NCBI GenBank assembly: GCA_946405675.1
Contig: CAMJIC010000002.1
Span: 1-32,082, forward strand
Source: an uncultured Clostridia bacterium
GTDB lineage: Bacteria > Bacillota > Clostridia > Lachnospirales > Lachnospiraceae
DNA: 32,082 nucleotides
Reading direction: 5' to 3'
Shown in pieces: positions 20,415 through 29,423 of this stretch (positions are counted from its first letter, which is position 1; the number at the start of each line of letters is the position of its first letter). The notes beneath the pieces were generated by a model that did no database searches, was not told the DNA's origin, and saw nothing but the letters and a program-made list of their open reading frames with translations. A program made the translations under genes and the position numbers.

Positions 20415-22817
20415 CTACCCCGCTGTTCTTCTGATGTCGATCACGCTCTCCACCTGCCGGATCTTCCCCACCAGGTCCGCGAGCGCATCCCGTCCGGAAA
20501 CCTGGAATTCATAGGAGATCGTCACCGTCCCGCTCTTGCTCATCCTGGAGGATATGCTGCGCACATCGATGTGCCGCTCCGTAAAGATCTTTGTAATGTC
20601 TACCAGAAGGCCGGTCCTGTTATGCGCAAAAATCCGGATCTCGGCATAATACAGCTTTCCGCCGTCCCCGTTATCCTTCAGCGCATTCTTCGACCACTCC
20701 ACCTCGATCAGGCGGGCGCGCTCCTCCTCCGGAAGCCCTGTCACATTCTCGCAGTCCTTCCTGTGGACCGTAACGCCTCTTCCCCGCGTAATGAATCCGA
20801 CGATGTCATCCCCCGGAACCGGGCTGCAGCACTTGGACAGGCGCACGGATACATCTTCCATCCCCCGCACGATGATCCCGGTTCGTGACCGCGTGGCCTT
20901 CGGACGCTCTCCCTTCGGGCCATGGCTGAGAATATCCTCGTCCGTCAGAGCCTTTGCGCGATCCCTGGCAGCGCATTCCTGCAGCTTATTGACGATCTGG
21001 CCTTCCTTCAGGCCGCCATGTCCGATCGCCGCCAGCACACTCTCCCAGTCCTTAAATCCGTATTTCCTGGTGACGCTTTCCGTATACTCCGGTTTCAGCA
21101 GCTCCGGAAGGCTCAGGCCCTTTGCCTTGCAGAAAGCAGAGAGCATCTCCTTTCCGCGGATGATATTGTCTTCCTTGTTCTCATGCTTGAACCACTGATT
21201 GATCTTATTTTTCGCCTGCGTGCTCCGGACAATCTTCAGCCAGTCCGCGCTGGGTCCCTTCGAATTCTGGCTGGTAATGATCTCGATCCGGTCACCGTTC
21301 TGGATCTGGTAATCAATGGTGACAAGCCGCCCGTTGACCCGGGCGCCGACCATATTGTTGCCCACCGCCGAATGAATGCTGTATGCAAAATCGATCGGCG
21401 TCGATCCGTTCGGAAGGGTCTTCACATCTCCTGTCGGTGTAAAGCAGTAAACACTGTCATTGAACAGGTTCAGGTCACTCTTGAGCAGGGAAAGGAACTC
21501 TTTATTGTCCGATTCCTGCTGCCACTCCAGGATCTGCCGAAGCCAGGTAAGCTTCTCTTCCTCCTGCTTCTGGCTGCTGACCTTCTTCCCGTCTGAGGCC
21601 TCTTTGTACTTCCAGTGGGCAGCGATACCATATTCCGCCACCCGGTGCATGTCGAAGGTCCGGATCTGGATCTCAAACGGGGTACCCCCCGGCCCGATCA
21701 GAGTCGTGTGAAGCGACTGATACATGTTCTCCTTCGGCATCGCGATGTAATCCTTGAACCGCCCCGGCACAGGCTTGTACATCTCATGGATCACGCCCAG
21801 CGCCCCATAGCAGTCCCTGACCGTATCCACGATGATGCGGACCGCAAACAGATCATAGATCTGGTCGATCGACTTGCCCTGGTTCACCATCTTTTTGTAA
21901 ATGGAAAACAGGTGCTTCGCGCGCCCATATATCTCCGCATGGATTCCTGCCTTGCTGACATGGACTTCGACATTGCGCACGATCTCATCGATGAACGCCT
22001 GACGCTCTCCCTTTTTCAGGGAAACCTTCTCCACAAGGTCATAATAGACCTCGGGCTCCAGGTACTTCAGGGACAGGTCATCCAGCTCCACCTTGATCTT
22101 GCTGATACCAAGGCGCTGCGCGATCGGAGCATAGATCTCCCTGGTCTCCCTCGCTTTCTCCTTCTGCTTCTCCGGGCGCATGTACTGCAGCGTGCGCATG
22201 TTATGCAGACGGTCCGCAAGCTTGATCAGGATGACCCGGATATCCTTCGCCATCGCCAGGAACATCTTCCTCAGGTTCTCCGCCTGCGTGTCCAGCTTAT
22301 CCGAGGAATAATTCAGTCTTCCCAGCTTTGTCACCCCGTCTACCAGAAGGGCGACCTCAGGGCCAAACTGCGCCTTGATCTCTTCCTCCGTCATGATCGT
22401 GTCTTCCACGACATCATGGAGCAGGCCGGACACAATGGTCTCCTTATCCAGCTCCAGGTCCGCAAGGATGATCGCAACGCACAGCGGATGGATGATATAA
22501 GGCTCTCCTGATTTCCTCTTCTGATCCTTATGGGCATCATAGGCGATCCGGTAAGCCTTTTCGATCATGGAAATATCATCGGACGGATGGTACTTCCTGA
22601 TTCCGGCTACCAGCTCTCCGTAAAGCTCCTCCGGGCTGGTGAAATCATGCATCGTCTTCGCGGAGGCGTCCGCCCGGCGGATCTGGAACCTCTCTGCATC
22701 AGAAAGCTTCCGGCCTTCTGTGACAGAATCCGGAATCTCCTCCCTGTAATTCAGTTTTGTCCCGGCATCTGGCGCCGTCAACCTGTCTTCCGCCATACAA
22801 GACCTGCCCGAAATCAA
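20415..22817 (-). CDS. Bifunctional (p)ppGpp synthetase/hydrolase (RelA/SpoT)
   Basis: HD domain (PYIIHPLCVAIILADLELDKETIVSGLLHDVVEDT), synthetase, TGS (CFTPTGDVKTLPNGSTPIDFAYSIHSAVGNNMVGARVNG), ACT domain. Alternative start at 22796 (MAEDRL). Confidence 0.97.
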   Translation of the reverse strand: MISGRSCMAEDRLTAPDAGTKLNYREEIPDSVTEGRKLSDAERFQIRRADASAKTMHDFTSPEELYGELVAGIRKYHPSDDISMIEKAYRIAYDAHKDQKRKSGEPYIIHPLCVAIILADLELDKETIVSGLLHDVVEDTIMTEEEIKAQFGPEVALLVDGVTKLGRLNYSSDKLDTQAENLRKMFLAMAKDIRVILIKLADRLHNMRTLQYMRPEKQKEKARETREIYAPIAQRLGISKIKVELDDLSLKYLEPEVYYDLVEKVSLKKGERQAFIDEIVRNVEVHVSKAGIHAEIYGRAKHLFSIYKKMVNQGKSIDQIYDLFAVRIIVDTVRDCYGALGVIHEMYKPVPGRFKDYIAMPKENMYQSLHTTLIGPGGTPFEIQIRTFDMHRVAEYGIAAHWKYKEASDGKKVSSQKQEEEKLTWLRQILEWQQESDNKEFLSLLKSDLNLFNDSVYCFTPTGDVKTLPNGSTPIDFAYSIHSAVGNNMVGARVNGRLVTIDYQIQNGDRIEIITSQNSKGPSADWLKIVRSTQAKNKINQWFKHENKEDNIIRGKEMLSAFCKAKGLSLPELLKPEYTESVTRKYGFKDWESVLAAIGHGGLKEGQIVNKLQECAARDRAKALTDEDILSHGPKGERPKATRSRTGIIVRGMEDVSVRLSKCCSPVPGDDIVGFITRGRGVTVHRKDCENVTGLPEEERARLIEVEWSKNALKDNGDGGKLYYAEIRIFAHNRTGLLVDITKIFTERHIDVRSISSRMSKSGTVTISYEFQVSGRDALADLVGKIRQVESVIDIRRTAG

Positions 22818-22832
22818 TTAAGAGCATTTAGC

Positions 22833-22860
22833 AGCTGTTCAGAACCTGTTCGGAACAGCT
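22833..22860 (-). promoter_or_regulatory. Inverted repeats upstream of the relA/spoT gene with two mutually exclusive pairings
   Basis: AGCTGTTC(22833-22840)/GAACAGCT(22853-22860), or compact CTGTTC-G-GAACAG (22846-22858). Confidence 0.4.
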
Positions 22861-22883
22861 ACAGCATTTTCTTTATTGTCCAT

Positions 22884-22948
22884 AACGATTCACCACCCCC
22901 GCCGCGCAGAACACAAGCGTTCTGCGCGGCGGGGGATGCCGAATCGTT
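22884..22948. repeat. Very strong GC-rich intergenic hairpin directly after apt
   Basis: AACGATTC-acca-CCCCCGCCGCGCAGAAC-acaagc-GTTCTGCGCGGCGGGGG-atgcc-GAATCGTT; 8+17 bp perfect arms. T-tract follows on the plus strand only. Confidence 0.8.
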
Positions 22949-22949
22949 T

Positions 22950-23477
22950 TTATTTCCCATCATAGGAAATGACAGACTTCACGTCATATCCTTCCAGCTT
23001 CTGCCTGCCGTTCAGTCCGGCAAGCTCCATCAGGAAAACGCACTTCTCCACTGTGCCGCCAAGCTTCTCGATCAGCTTCACTGCCGCGGCAACCGTCCCG
23101 CCCGTCGCGATCAGGTCATCCACCACCACGACCTTCTGGCCCGGCTTGATGGAATCCTTATGCATCTCGATCGTAGCGCTGCCATATTCCAGGTCATAGG
23201 TCTGCTCAATGGTCTCACAGGGAAGCTTGCCCTTCTTCCTCACCAGAACGAACGGTTTATGCAGATTATATGCCAAAGGCATTCCGAATATAAATCCGCG
23301 CGACTCCAGTCCCACGATCACATCCACGTCCTCCGGAGCGCCGATCAGCTTCTGCATCTCATCGATCGCAAGCTTAAGCCCGTCTGCATCCGCCAGTACG
23401 CTTGTCACATCACGGAACATGATCCCTGGCTCCGGAAAATCCGGAATTGTCCTTACATAATCTTCCACTTTTTTCAT
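22950..23477 (-). CDS. apt: Adenine phosphoribosyltransferase
   Basis: MKKVEDYVRTIPDFPEPGIMFRDVTSVLADADG..., GLESRGFIFG, VVVVDDLIATGGT. Confidence 0.98.
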   Translation of the reverse strand: MKKVEDYVRTIPDFPEPGIMFRDVTSVLADADGLKLAIDEMQKLIGAPEDVDVIVGLESRGFIFGMPLAYNLHKPFVLVRKKGKLPCETIEQTYDLEYGSATIEMHKDSIKPGQKVVVVDDLIATGGTVAAAVKLIEKLGGTVEKCVFLMELAGLNGRQKLEGYDVKSVISYDGK

Positions 23478-23673
23478 AGTTCAGACATCCTCCGCGTTTG
23501 TCGCTGATAGAATCATAGCAATTTCACCGTATCTTACATCCTCATCCGGCCGCTTTGCTTCCGCCGCGAACCGTACCCTGTCAGCCGGGCAGTCTCATGC
23601 CCGGCGCCGGGAGATTCCGAATGTAAAACACGTAAGTCAGTATATCATCTGCAGGTTTTCGATGCAATATTCG

Positions 23674-25275
23674 TCAGAAGGATCCGCTGGTGTGGGAGCT
23701 TCCGCTGGAGGAATGGCCGCCAGCTCCGCCGCCGGAGCTGCTCTTCTCCCTCGGGCTGTAGACCCGCGATACAAGGGTCCGGATGTACCGGTCTTCCCGC
23801 CTGGTGAACTTCATCTTGCTGCCTGACACATAGACAGAAGCGTTCTGTGCCTCCTGCGTGTCCTTCATCGAAGCACGCATCAGGGCTGCGATCCCGTAGC
23901 CAAAGAGCACAGCCAGGACAATCGGGGCAATGATGCCGATCATCCGTCCCATCCCACTGTACTTAAAGCTGTAGACATGCCCTTTGGAGGCAAGGTCCAG
24001 CTCATCTTCCACGCTGTCCAGGAAATCGCCGATACCGGTGTTCCACTGGTTTTCCCTGAAATCATCCACAAAATGGTCGCGGATCATTTCCTGGGAGGCC
24101 GGGTTGAACGCCCAGTCCGCATAGCTTCCCGTTACGCAGATGTCATACTTCCGGTTGTCAAATGAAACCGTCAGGATGATGCTGTCCTTCCATGCTTCAT
24201 TCGCGTTTTCCGCATGGCTTGCCTTCTTGTCGGTTGCCCCGACCCCGAGGGAATATCCGGCCCAGATCTCCTCGCTCAGGGATTGCATGTTTCCGGTCCA
24301 GGTAAAACGGCTACTGCTGTCCAGAAGCACCACATACACCCCGACATCATATTTGTCCGTAAGCTCCTGCGCCTTCCGGGTATATGCCTGCTCCTGCGCA
24401 TCCGTGAGCTTATCTGCCTGGTCTGTTACGGGGGGGAGCCCCTTGTTCCACCTGTCCGGAGCGATACTGTATACCGGAAGCTCCAGGTCTGACTGCACAA
24501 ACGTATAACGGTACTTGCCGTAGACGCCGGTGATCCGGTTCCCGTCAACCGTTCCGGTGAACTGATTGCCCCGGTGGTCGGTAAATGTGTACTTCGTTCC
24601 CTCCAGCTTCCAGCGGATGGAAAATGCCGCCATGTTGAACATGAATACGCCGGTTCCGTCATCGTTCATCGCGATGTAATCGAGCTTCCAGACCGAAGAA
24701 TCCTCGGTAATGCCGGATGCGCCGCTGACCACTTCCCGGGCAGTCACGTCATAGACCACCGGGCCGCTGCCGGTACGGATCGAGGCGAGGTCCACCGGGT
24801 CCTGAGCAGTCTGCACGCTGTCGTTCACCTGGCTGTTTTCGTCCGCCTGCGTGCCCGACGCCCCATCGGAACTGTCCGCCGTATTGGCAGCCTGGGACAC
24901 GAGGCCATCCTTCTGGGCATCCTGTGCCTTTACATAGACGTAATCATAGTCCATGTACTCTGCTTCGATCCGCCCATTTTCCAGTGTTCCGGTTCCCTTT
25001 TCCCCTTCCTCATCCTGAAAGCTCAGGTTCGTCCCGTCAAGCTCCCAGTCCAAGGTATAAATATTGTCATTGAACCGGATCTCTCCGCTGCCGTCCTCGT
25101 TCAGAAGGAGATATTCTCCTTCACAGGTATAACTGTCGTCCCCTTTTGTGCACTCAGCCGCGTCATATCTGCCCTGTGCCTCCTCCATGCTTCCCGCAAA
25201 AGCAAATGCCGGGATGGAAAGGCTGATAATAATCACTGCGGCCAGTACTGACCAGATCTCTTTCACTCTCTTCAT
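23674..25275 (-). CDS. TPM-domain membrane protein with two N-terminal beta-rich repeats
   Basis: Signal peptide; TPM-like segment (LPPVTDQADKLTDAQEQAYTRKAQELTDKYDVGVYVVLLDSS...); single TM; Ser/Gly-rich C-terminus SSSGGGAGGHSSSGSSHTSGSF. Confidence 0.78.
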   Translation of the reverse strand: MKRVKEIWSVLAAVIIISLSIPAFAFAGSMEEAQGRYDAAECTKGDDSYTCEGEYLLLNEDGSGEIRFNDNIYTLDWELDGTNLSFQDEEGEKGTGTLENGRIEAEYMDYDYVYVKAQDAQKDGLVSQAANTADSSDGASGTQADENSQVNDSVQTAQDPVDLASIRTGSGPVVYDVTAREVVSGASGITEDSSVWKLDYIAMNDDGTGVFMFNMAAFSIRWKLEGTKYTFTDHRGNQFTGTVDGNRITGVYGKYRYTFVQSDLELPVYSIAPDRWNKGLPPVTDQADKLTDAQEQAYTRKAQELTDKYDVGVYVVLLDSSSRFTWTGNMQSLSEEIWAGYSLGVGATDKKASHAENANEAWKDSIILTVSFDNRKYDICVTGSYADWAFNPASQEMIRDHFVDDFRENQWNTGIGDFLDSVEDELDLASKGHVYSFKYSGMGRMIGIIAPIVLAVLFGYGIAALMRASMKDTQEAQNASVYVSGSKMKFTRREDRYIRTLVSRVYSPREKSSSGGGAGGHSSSGSSHTSGSF

Positions 25276-25287
25276 AGCCGCCCCTCC

Positions 25288-26457
25288 TTACAGCCATCCC
25301 AGGATAAGCTGGACGATCAGGTAAAACAGGATAAACAAAGCGCCGGCGCTGCCTCCAAACAAGGCGAAGAACCTGCCCTTGTCAACCGGGAGGTCTCCGA
25401 CGAACTTGCCGGTCTCCCCGTTCATCGCGTAGAGATAATTGTTTCCGTTCCAGGCCACCTTCAGGATATATACCGGCAGGAGCGCGTAATGCACCTGCCC
25501 TTTTTCAAATGCAACCTGGCTTCCGAAGGGAAGCACACTGGTGTAAGGCCCCTTGCGCGCGTCCATGAACGCGATATTCTGGGCGCTCGCAACCGCCCGG
25601 TTCTTCGCCCTTTCCGCGCTTTCCTCGATCGAGACATCACTGCGGTCTGCAAGGTATCCCGGCAGATAGGACGTAGAAAATGTCTGCATCTGAGAGTAGT
25701 CGAACGGTTCCAGGCTGTCCATCAGGTCATCCGGCATATTGCGGGATGCATCCGCGGGGATCATCTCAAATCCCAGCTCCAGGCTCCGCCGGATCGAGAA
25801 CTGCCTTGTCCTTGTCACGATGTAGTCCCCCTCCCGGTTGGAAGTCTTTATCTCGCCAAGGAAGGAGTAATCGCCGCTGACATGGCTGTCAAACAGCCAG
25901 AAGGGAACATAGATCCCCCTCAGCTTCTCGACAGTGCTCTGCTGCGCAAAGGTCTTCGGAAGCAGGATCTTTCCCTTGCAATGCTTCTTGTAGGCTTCCA
26001 TCGCCGCATTCTGATCCAGCTTAAACGGAATGATGTACTGCGGCCGCCTGTCGCCGCTCAGCTGAGCCGGAATGATGGTCGGGTTCGAGCAGTACGGACA
26101 GGATGTCGCCGCCGTAGACCTGTCCGCCAGGATCTCGCCTCCGCAGCTCGGGCAGGAATATACCACCATATTCGCGGAATCCTCGCCCCAGTCCGCAGGA
26201 ATTGTAGAGGAATCCCATTTTCCCCCGACCCGGATCTCATCCTCTTTCCGCCTCAGGACATCCGCCTCCTGCTCAGCGTCAAACTCAACCTTCTGCTTGC
26301 CTGCCCCCGGCTCGGACTGATCGCCATACATCCTGGCAATCTCATCCGGGGAATAGGAAGACAGGCAATATTCACACCTCAGTTTTCCGCTTGCAGAGTC
26401 AAAATGCAGCGGCCCCCCGCACGATGGACATTTGTAATTCACTGTTTGCTGTGCCAT
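25288..26457 (-). CDS. TFIIB-type zinc-ribbon-containing protein, membrane anchored
   Basis: Two zinc ribbons (CPSCGG...CEYC and CPSCGG...CPYC), C-terminal hydrophobic helix. Confidence 0.82.
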   Translation of the reverse strand: MAQQTVNYKCPSCGGPLHFDSASGKLRCEYCLSSYSPDEIARMYGDQSEPGAGKQKVEFDAEQEADVLRRKEDEIRVGGKWDSSTIPADWGEDSANMVVYSCPSCGGEILADRSTAATSCPYCSNPTIIPAQLSGDRRPQYIIPFKLDQNAAMEAYKKHCKGKILLPKTFAQQSTVEKLRGIYVPFWLFDSHVSGDYSFLGEIKTSNREGDYIVTRTRQFSIRRSLELGFEMIPADASRNMPDDLMDSLEPFDYSQMQTFSTSYLPGYLADRSDVSIEESAERAKNRAVASAQNIAFMDARKGPYTSVLPFGSQVAFEKGQVHYALLPVYILKVAWNGNNYLYAMNGETGKFVGDLPVDKGRFFALFGGSAGALFILFYLIVQLILGWL

Positions 26458-26643
26458 ACACTTCTCCTCAATGCCAAAACCCGCCCTGAGACAAGGGCAT
26501 CTGCTTGAAACGAGACAATCCGGTATCCGCCCGGTCTTTGCCGGCGGCCTCGCGGATTCGCTCTGAGTCTGTTATACCACATGGAAGCGGTTCATGGGAA
26601 TGCTCCTGCGGATAGATTCGGGGAGAGACCTCTCCTGCGGTTA

Positions 26644-26738
26644 CAAGTCACACCCCTGCCAGCGTAACTGTCCACTTCCCGGCTGGGCAGTGAACAGTAA
26701 CACTGGCAGGTCCGTGGCAGGGGCGTAACATGCAGCGT
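26644..26738. repeat. Intergenic palindromic element downstream of truA
   Basis: CAAGTCACACCCCTGCCAG...ACTGTCCACT...AGTGAACAGT...CTGGCAGG...TGGCAGGGGCGTAACATGCAGC; nested and alternative stems. Confidence 0.65.
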
Positions 26739-26744
26739 CAGGCG

Positions 26745-27590
26745 TCAGTACCTCACTTCCATCAAGGTCAGCCCACTGGCAGGAGCTGTCTTGTCAGCAG
26801 CTCCCTTCCTGCACGCGGAAAGAATCCTTTCGATCGCCTCACACTCGAGCCTTCCAGCCCCGACCTCTACAAGCTCCCCTGTCATCAGCCGTACCATATG
26901 GTTCAGAAAGCCATCCCCGTAAAAATCAAGAACAATTGTATCCGTATCCGGCTGGGTAATGTCGATCCTGCTCACAGTTCTTACCGTGCTTTTCTTCATC
27001 TTCAGCCCGCAGAAGGAAGCAAAATCATGGCGCCCGACCAGTGCCTTTGCCCCTTTCCGCATCCGCTCCGGATCCAGGCTTTCTCCATATTGCCAGAGAA
27101 ACCTCCGGTTCCTCACATCGCTCACGCAGCTGGTACGGATCCTGTACTGATACCACTTGGACGCAGTCAGGTATCTCGCATGGAACCGGTCAGATGAACG
27201 CACAAGCCGGATTACGGCGATATCCTCCGGAAGGTAATGGTTCAAAGCGGCAAACAGCGCCGCGTCCTCCCTGCGCTTTTGGACAGATGGAAGCACCCTG
27301 TCATCCATTAAATTCTCAATCCCCGGCCAGCCCGCGATACAAAGCTCTTTCCCTGCCAAAGCACGAAGCCCTTCCTCCGGAACACGGAAGCTGGCGACCT
27401 GCCCCAGTGCATGCACGCCCGCATCCGTCCTCCCGGCCCCATACACTTCAACCGGTGTCTCCATCAGCCGTGACAAAAGGGTCTCCAGCTTCCCCTGGAT
27501 TGTATTCTCAACCCCAGGCTGCTTCTGCCAGCCACGGTACCTCGTCCCCTCATACTGCAGGGTCATCTTATAATTTATCAGATGCATCAT
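26745..27590 (-). CDS. truA: tRNA pseudouridine synthase A
   Basis: YKMTLQYEGTRYRGWQKQPGVENTIQGKLE..., YGAGRTDAGVHALGQVASF, YGDGFLNHMVRLMTGELVEVG. Start 27590 or 27587 (tandem ATGs); the ORF-track upstream extension overlaps a hairpin. Confidence 0.95.
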   Translation of the reverse strand: MMHLINYKMTLQYEGTRYRGWQKQPGVENTIQGKLETLLSRLMETPVEVYGAGRTDAGVHALGQVASFRVPEEGLRALAGKELCIAGWPGIENLMDDRVLPSVQKRREDAALFAALNHYLPEDIAVIRLVRSSDRFHARYLTASKWYQYRIRTSCVSDVRNRRFLWQYGESLDPERMRKGAKALVGRHDFASFCGLKMKKSTVRTVSRIDITQPDTDTIVLDFYGDGFLNHMVRLMTGELVEVGAGRLECEAIERILSACRKGAADKTAPASGLTLMEVRY

Positions 27591-27620
27591 GATCCTCGTT
27601 CTTTCCTTATCAGGAACAAA

Positions 27621-27660
27621 AGAGACCCCTTTTCCGGACAAGTCGGAAAAAAGAGTCTCT
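27621..27660 (-). terminator. Hairpin just upstream of truA (terminator or attenuator)
   Basis: Minus strand AGAGACTCTTTTTTCCG-acttgtc-CGGAAAAGGGGTCTCT followed by TTTG; ends about 30 nt before the truA start. Confidence 0.55.
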
Positions 27661-27734
27661 CCCTCATTCGTCGTCGATTCCAATTCCTCTTACACCTGCT
27701 TTGCTCTGCCCGGAGACTCTCTTTGGTAAAATGA

Positions 27735-27767
27735 AGACTGCCTCCGGCAATATTCCGGAGGCAGTCT
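27735..27767 (-). terminator. Terminator of tRNA-Arg
   Basis: Perfect 13-bp stem AGACTGCCTCCGG/CCGGAGGCAGTCT, about 27 nt past the tRNA 3' end; minus strand continues TCATTTTACC. Confidence 0.75.
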
Positions 27768-27793
27768 CAGAGTGTCCGTCCTGAACACTTCCG

Positions 27794-27867
27794 CGTGCGC
27801 GACAAGATTCGAACTCGCGACCTTCTGGTCCGTAGCCAGACGCTCTATCCAGCTGAGCTACGCACAC
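27794..27867 (-). tRNA. tRNA-Arg (anticodon ACG)
   Basis: GTGTGCG-TA-GCTCAGCTGGATAGAGC-G-TCTGG-CTACGGA-CCAGA-AGGTC-GCGAGTTCGAATCTTGT-CGCGCAC-G. Acceptor, anticodon and T stems all pair. CCA not encoded. Confidence 0.96.
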
Positions 27868-27976
27868 ACATTCTTGACAACGATGATACTCTACACCAGA
27901 TCCCTTTCTTTGTCAAGTCTCATTTTTCCTTTTTGAAATATACAGGAACCGGCACGCAGCGCCGTCAGTCGCCGTA

Positions 27977-28018
27977 GCAAGTCACCCCCACCGGCCAGCT
28001 GGCGGGGGTGTAGCTTGC
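27977..28018. repeat. Intergenic palindromic element downstream of the Ldh-family gene
   Basis: GCAAG-t-CACCCCC...GGGGGTG-tag-CTTGC; shares end sequences with the element at 26644-26738. Confidence 0.65.
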
Positions 28019-28046
28019 AGCTTGCAGAGCGGACTGCTGCCGTTCT

Positions 28047-29156
28047 TTATTTTTCAAACGGGAAGGTATAGGGCAGATGATATTTGTCACGCACTGCGAT
28101 GAATTCCTTCTGCACCGCATCCCCTACCGGTACGCCCTTATCCTTCCGTTCCTGCCAGACCAGCCATTCCTTCTCGCCTGCCGTGTAGATCCGCTCCTCT
28201 CCCGGCGCCTTCTGCGATGCGCGCAGCTGCCGCAGGATCTCCCCGCAGGTGTGGCGGAAGCTCTCCGCGCCAAGGAAGAATTCCGGATTGATCACGATGA
28301 AGAAATGCCCCAGATGATACGGCCTCCTTTGCCCATTCTCATCCATGCCGGTCAGCATCTTCATAAAGCTTCCCGCCTGAAGCGCCGCTGACAGGATCTC
28401 GACCACCGCCGCGTACCCATATCCTTTGTATCCGGCAAGTTCTTCTCCGATCCCGCCCAAAGGAGCCAGGGCGGCCTCGCCCTCAGTCAGCGCCTTCAGG
28501 ATCTTCTCGCTGTCCGTCATTGCTTCACCGCTGCGTCCGATCACCATGCCCCTGGGTGTGTCCTTCCCGGTACGGGCAAAGTACTCGATCTTGCCTCTCT
28601 GCGTAATGGATGTCGCGCAGTCCAGCACGAACGGGAATTCCTCATCCGTCGGAAGGGCAAATGTCAGCGGGTTGGTTCCCATCATGTTTTCTACGCCAAA
28701 GGTCGGAGCGATCGATGGGCGCGCGTTGGTTCCCGTGATCCCGATCATCCCCTTCTTTGACGCCATCATCGCCCAGTATCCCGCGATCCCGTAATGGGTC
28801 GAGTTGCGCACTGCCGCCATACCCATCCCGTACTTTTCCGCCTTTTCCAATATCGCGTCCATCGCCTTCTTGGACGCTACCATGCCCATTCCGTCATGGG
28901 CATCCGCAACCAGCGTGGTCGCTGTATCCTTCAGTACCTCAAACTCCGTCACAGGCTTCTGGATCCCCGCCTCGATCCGGTCTATATAGATCGGCTTGAA
29001 ACGGTTGCATCCATGGCTCTCGATCCCCCTCCGGTCACTCTCCATCAGGACATCCGCGCACAGTCTGGCATCCTCGTCAGGCACGCCGACAGCCTTGAAC
29101 GCATCTGTCATAAAGCTTCCGATCAGTTCCCATGATACATACGGCCTGGTTTCCAT
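28047..29156 (-). CDS. Ldh family oxidoreductase (malate/L-lactate dehydrogenase type 2)
   Basis: ADVLMESDRRGIESHGCNRF, RNSTHYGIAGYWAMMASKKGMIGITGTNARPSIAPTFGVENMMGTNPLTFALP, GGIGEELAGYKGYGYAAVVEILSAAL. Start at 29156 follows SD AAGGAGGGG. Confidence 0.95.
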   Translation of the reverse strand: METRPYVSWELIGSFMTDAFKAVGVPDEDARLCADVLMESDRRGIESHGCNRFKPIYIDRIEAGIQKPVTEFEVLKDTATTLVADAHDGMGMVASKKAMDAILEKAEKYGMGMAAVRNSTHYGIAGYWAMMASKKGMIGITGTNARPSIAPTFGVENMMGTNPLTFALPTDEEFPFVLDCATSITQRGKIEYFARTGKDTPRGMVIGRSGEAMTDSEKILKALTEGEAALAPLGGIGEELAGYKGYGYAAVVEILSAALQAGSFMKMLTGMDENGQRRPYHLGHFFIVINPEFFLGAESFRHTCGEILRQLRASQKAPGEERIYTAGEKEWLVWQERKDKGVPVGDAVQKEFIAVRDKYHLPYTFPFEK

Positions 29157-29423
29157 TTCCGGTCCCCTCCTTATTCTTGTCTTCCCTGTCTGTTGTGTGA
29201 CGTTCCAACACCCCATATCAGCGAATGCCGGATCCATGCTTCAGCGGGTCCGGTACACTGGAGTGCATGAGTGCTGAACTACGACCATCATATCACGTTT
29301 CAGCCGGAAGGTGTGAGTAATTTGTTCAAAACAGTAATCTCTCATTACAGGCCGCATTCAGGTATGATAAAATCAAATCATGAGGAGACAAGCCTATGCG
29401 GATATCATCGATGGGAGTTGAAA

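Noticed and set aside
21615-22511. 298-aa and other long plus-strand ORFs opposite relA, GGDEF, adaptor and aspS genes
   Set aside because: All are antisense to well-supported CDSs and show no family features.
22833-22860. Possible LexA/SOS box in the relA leader
   Set aside because: The GAAC/GTTC elements do not have the GAAC-N4-GTTC spacing of Firmicutes LexA sites.
27664-27867. ORF MCVAQLDRASGYGPEGREFESCRARG...
   Set aside because: This is a translation across tRNA-Arg and its terminator; a familiar spurious call.
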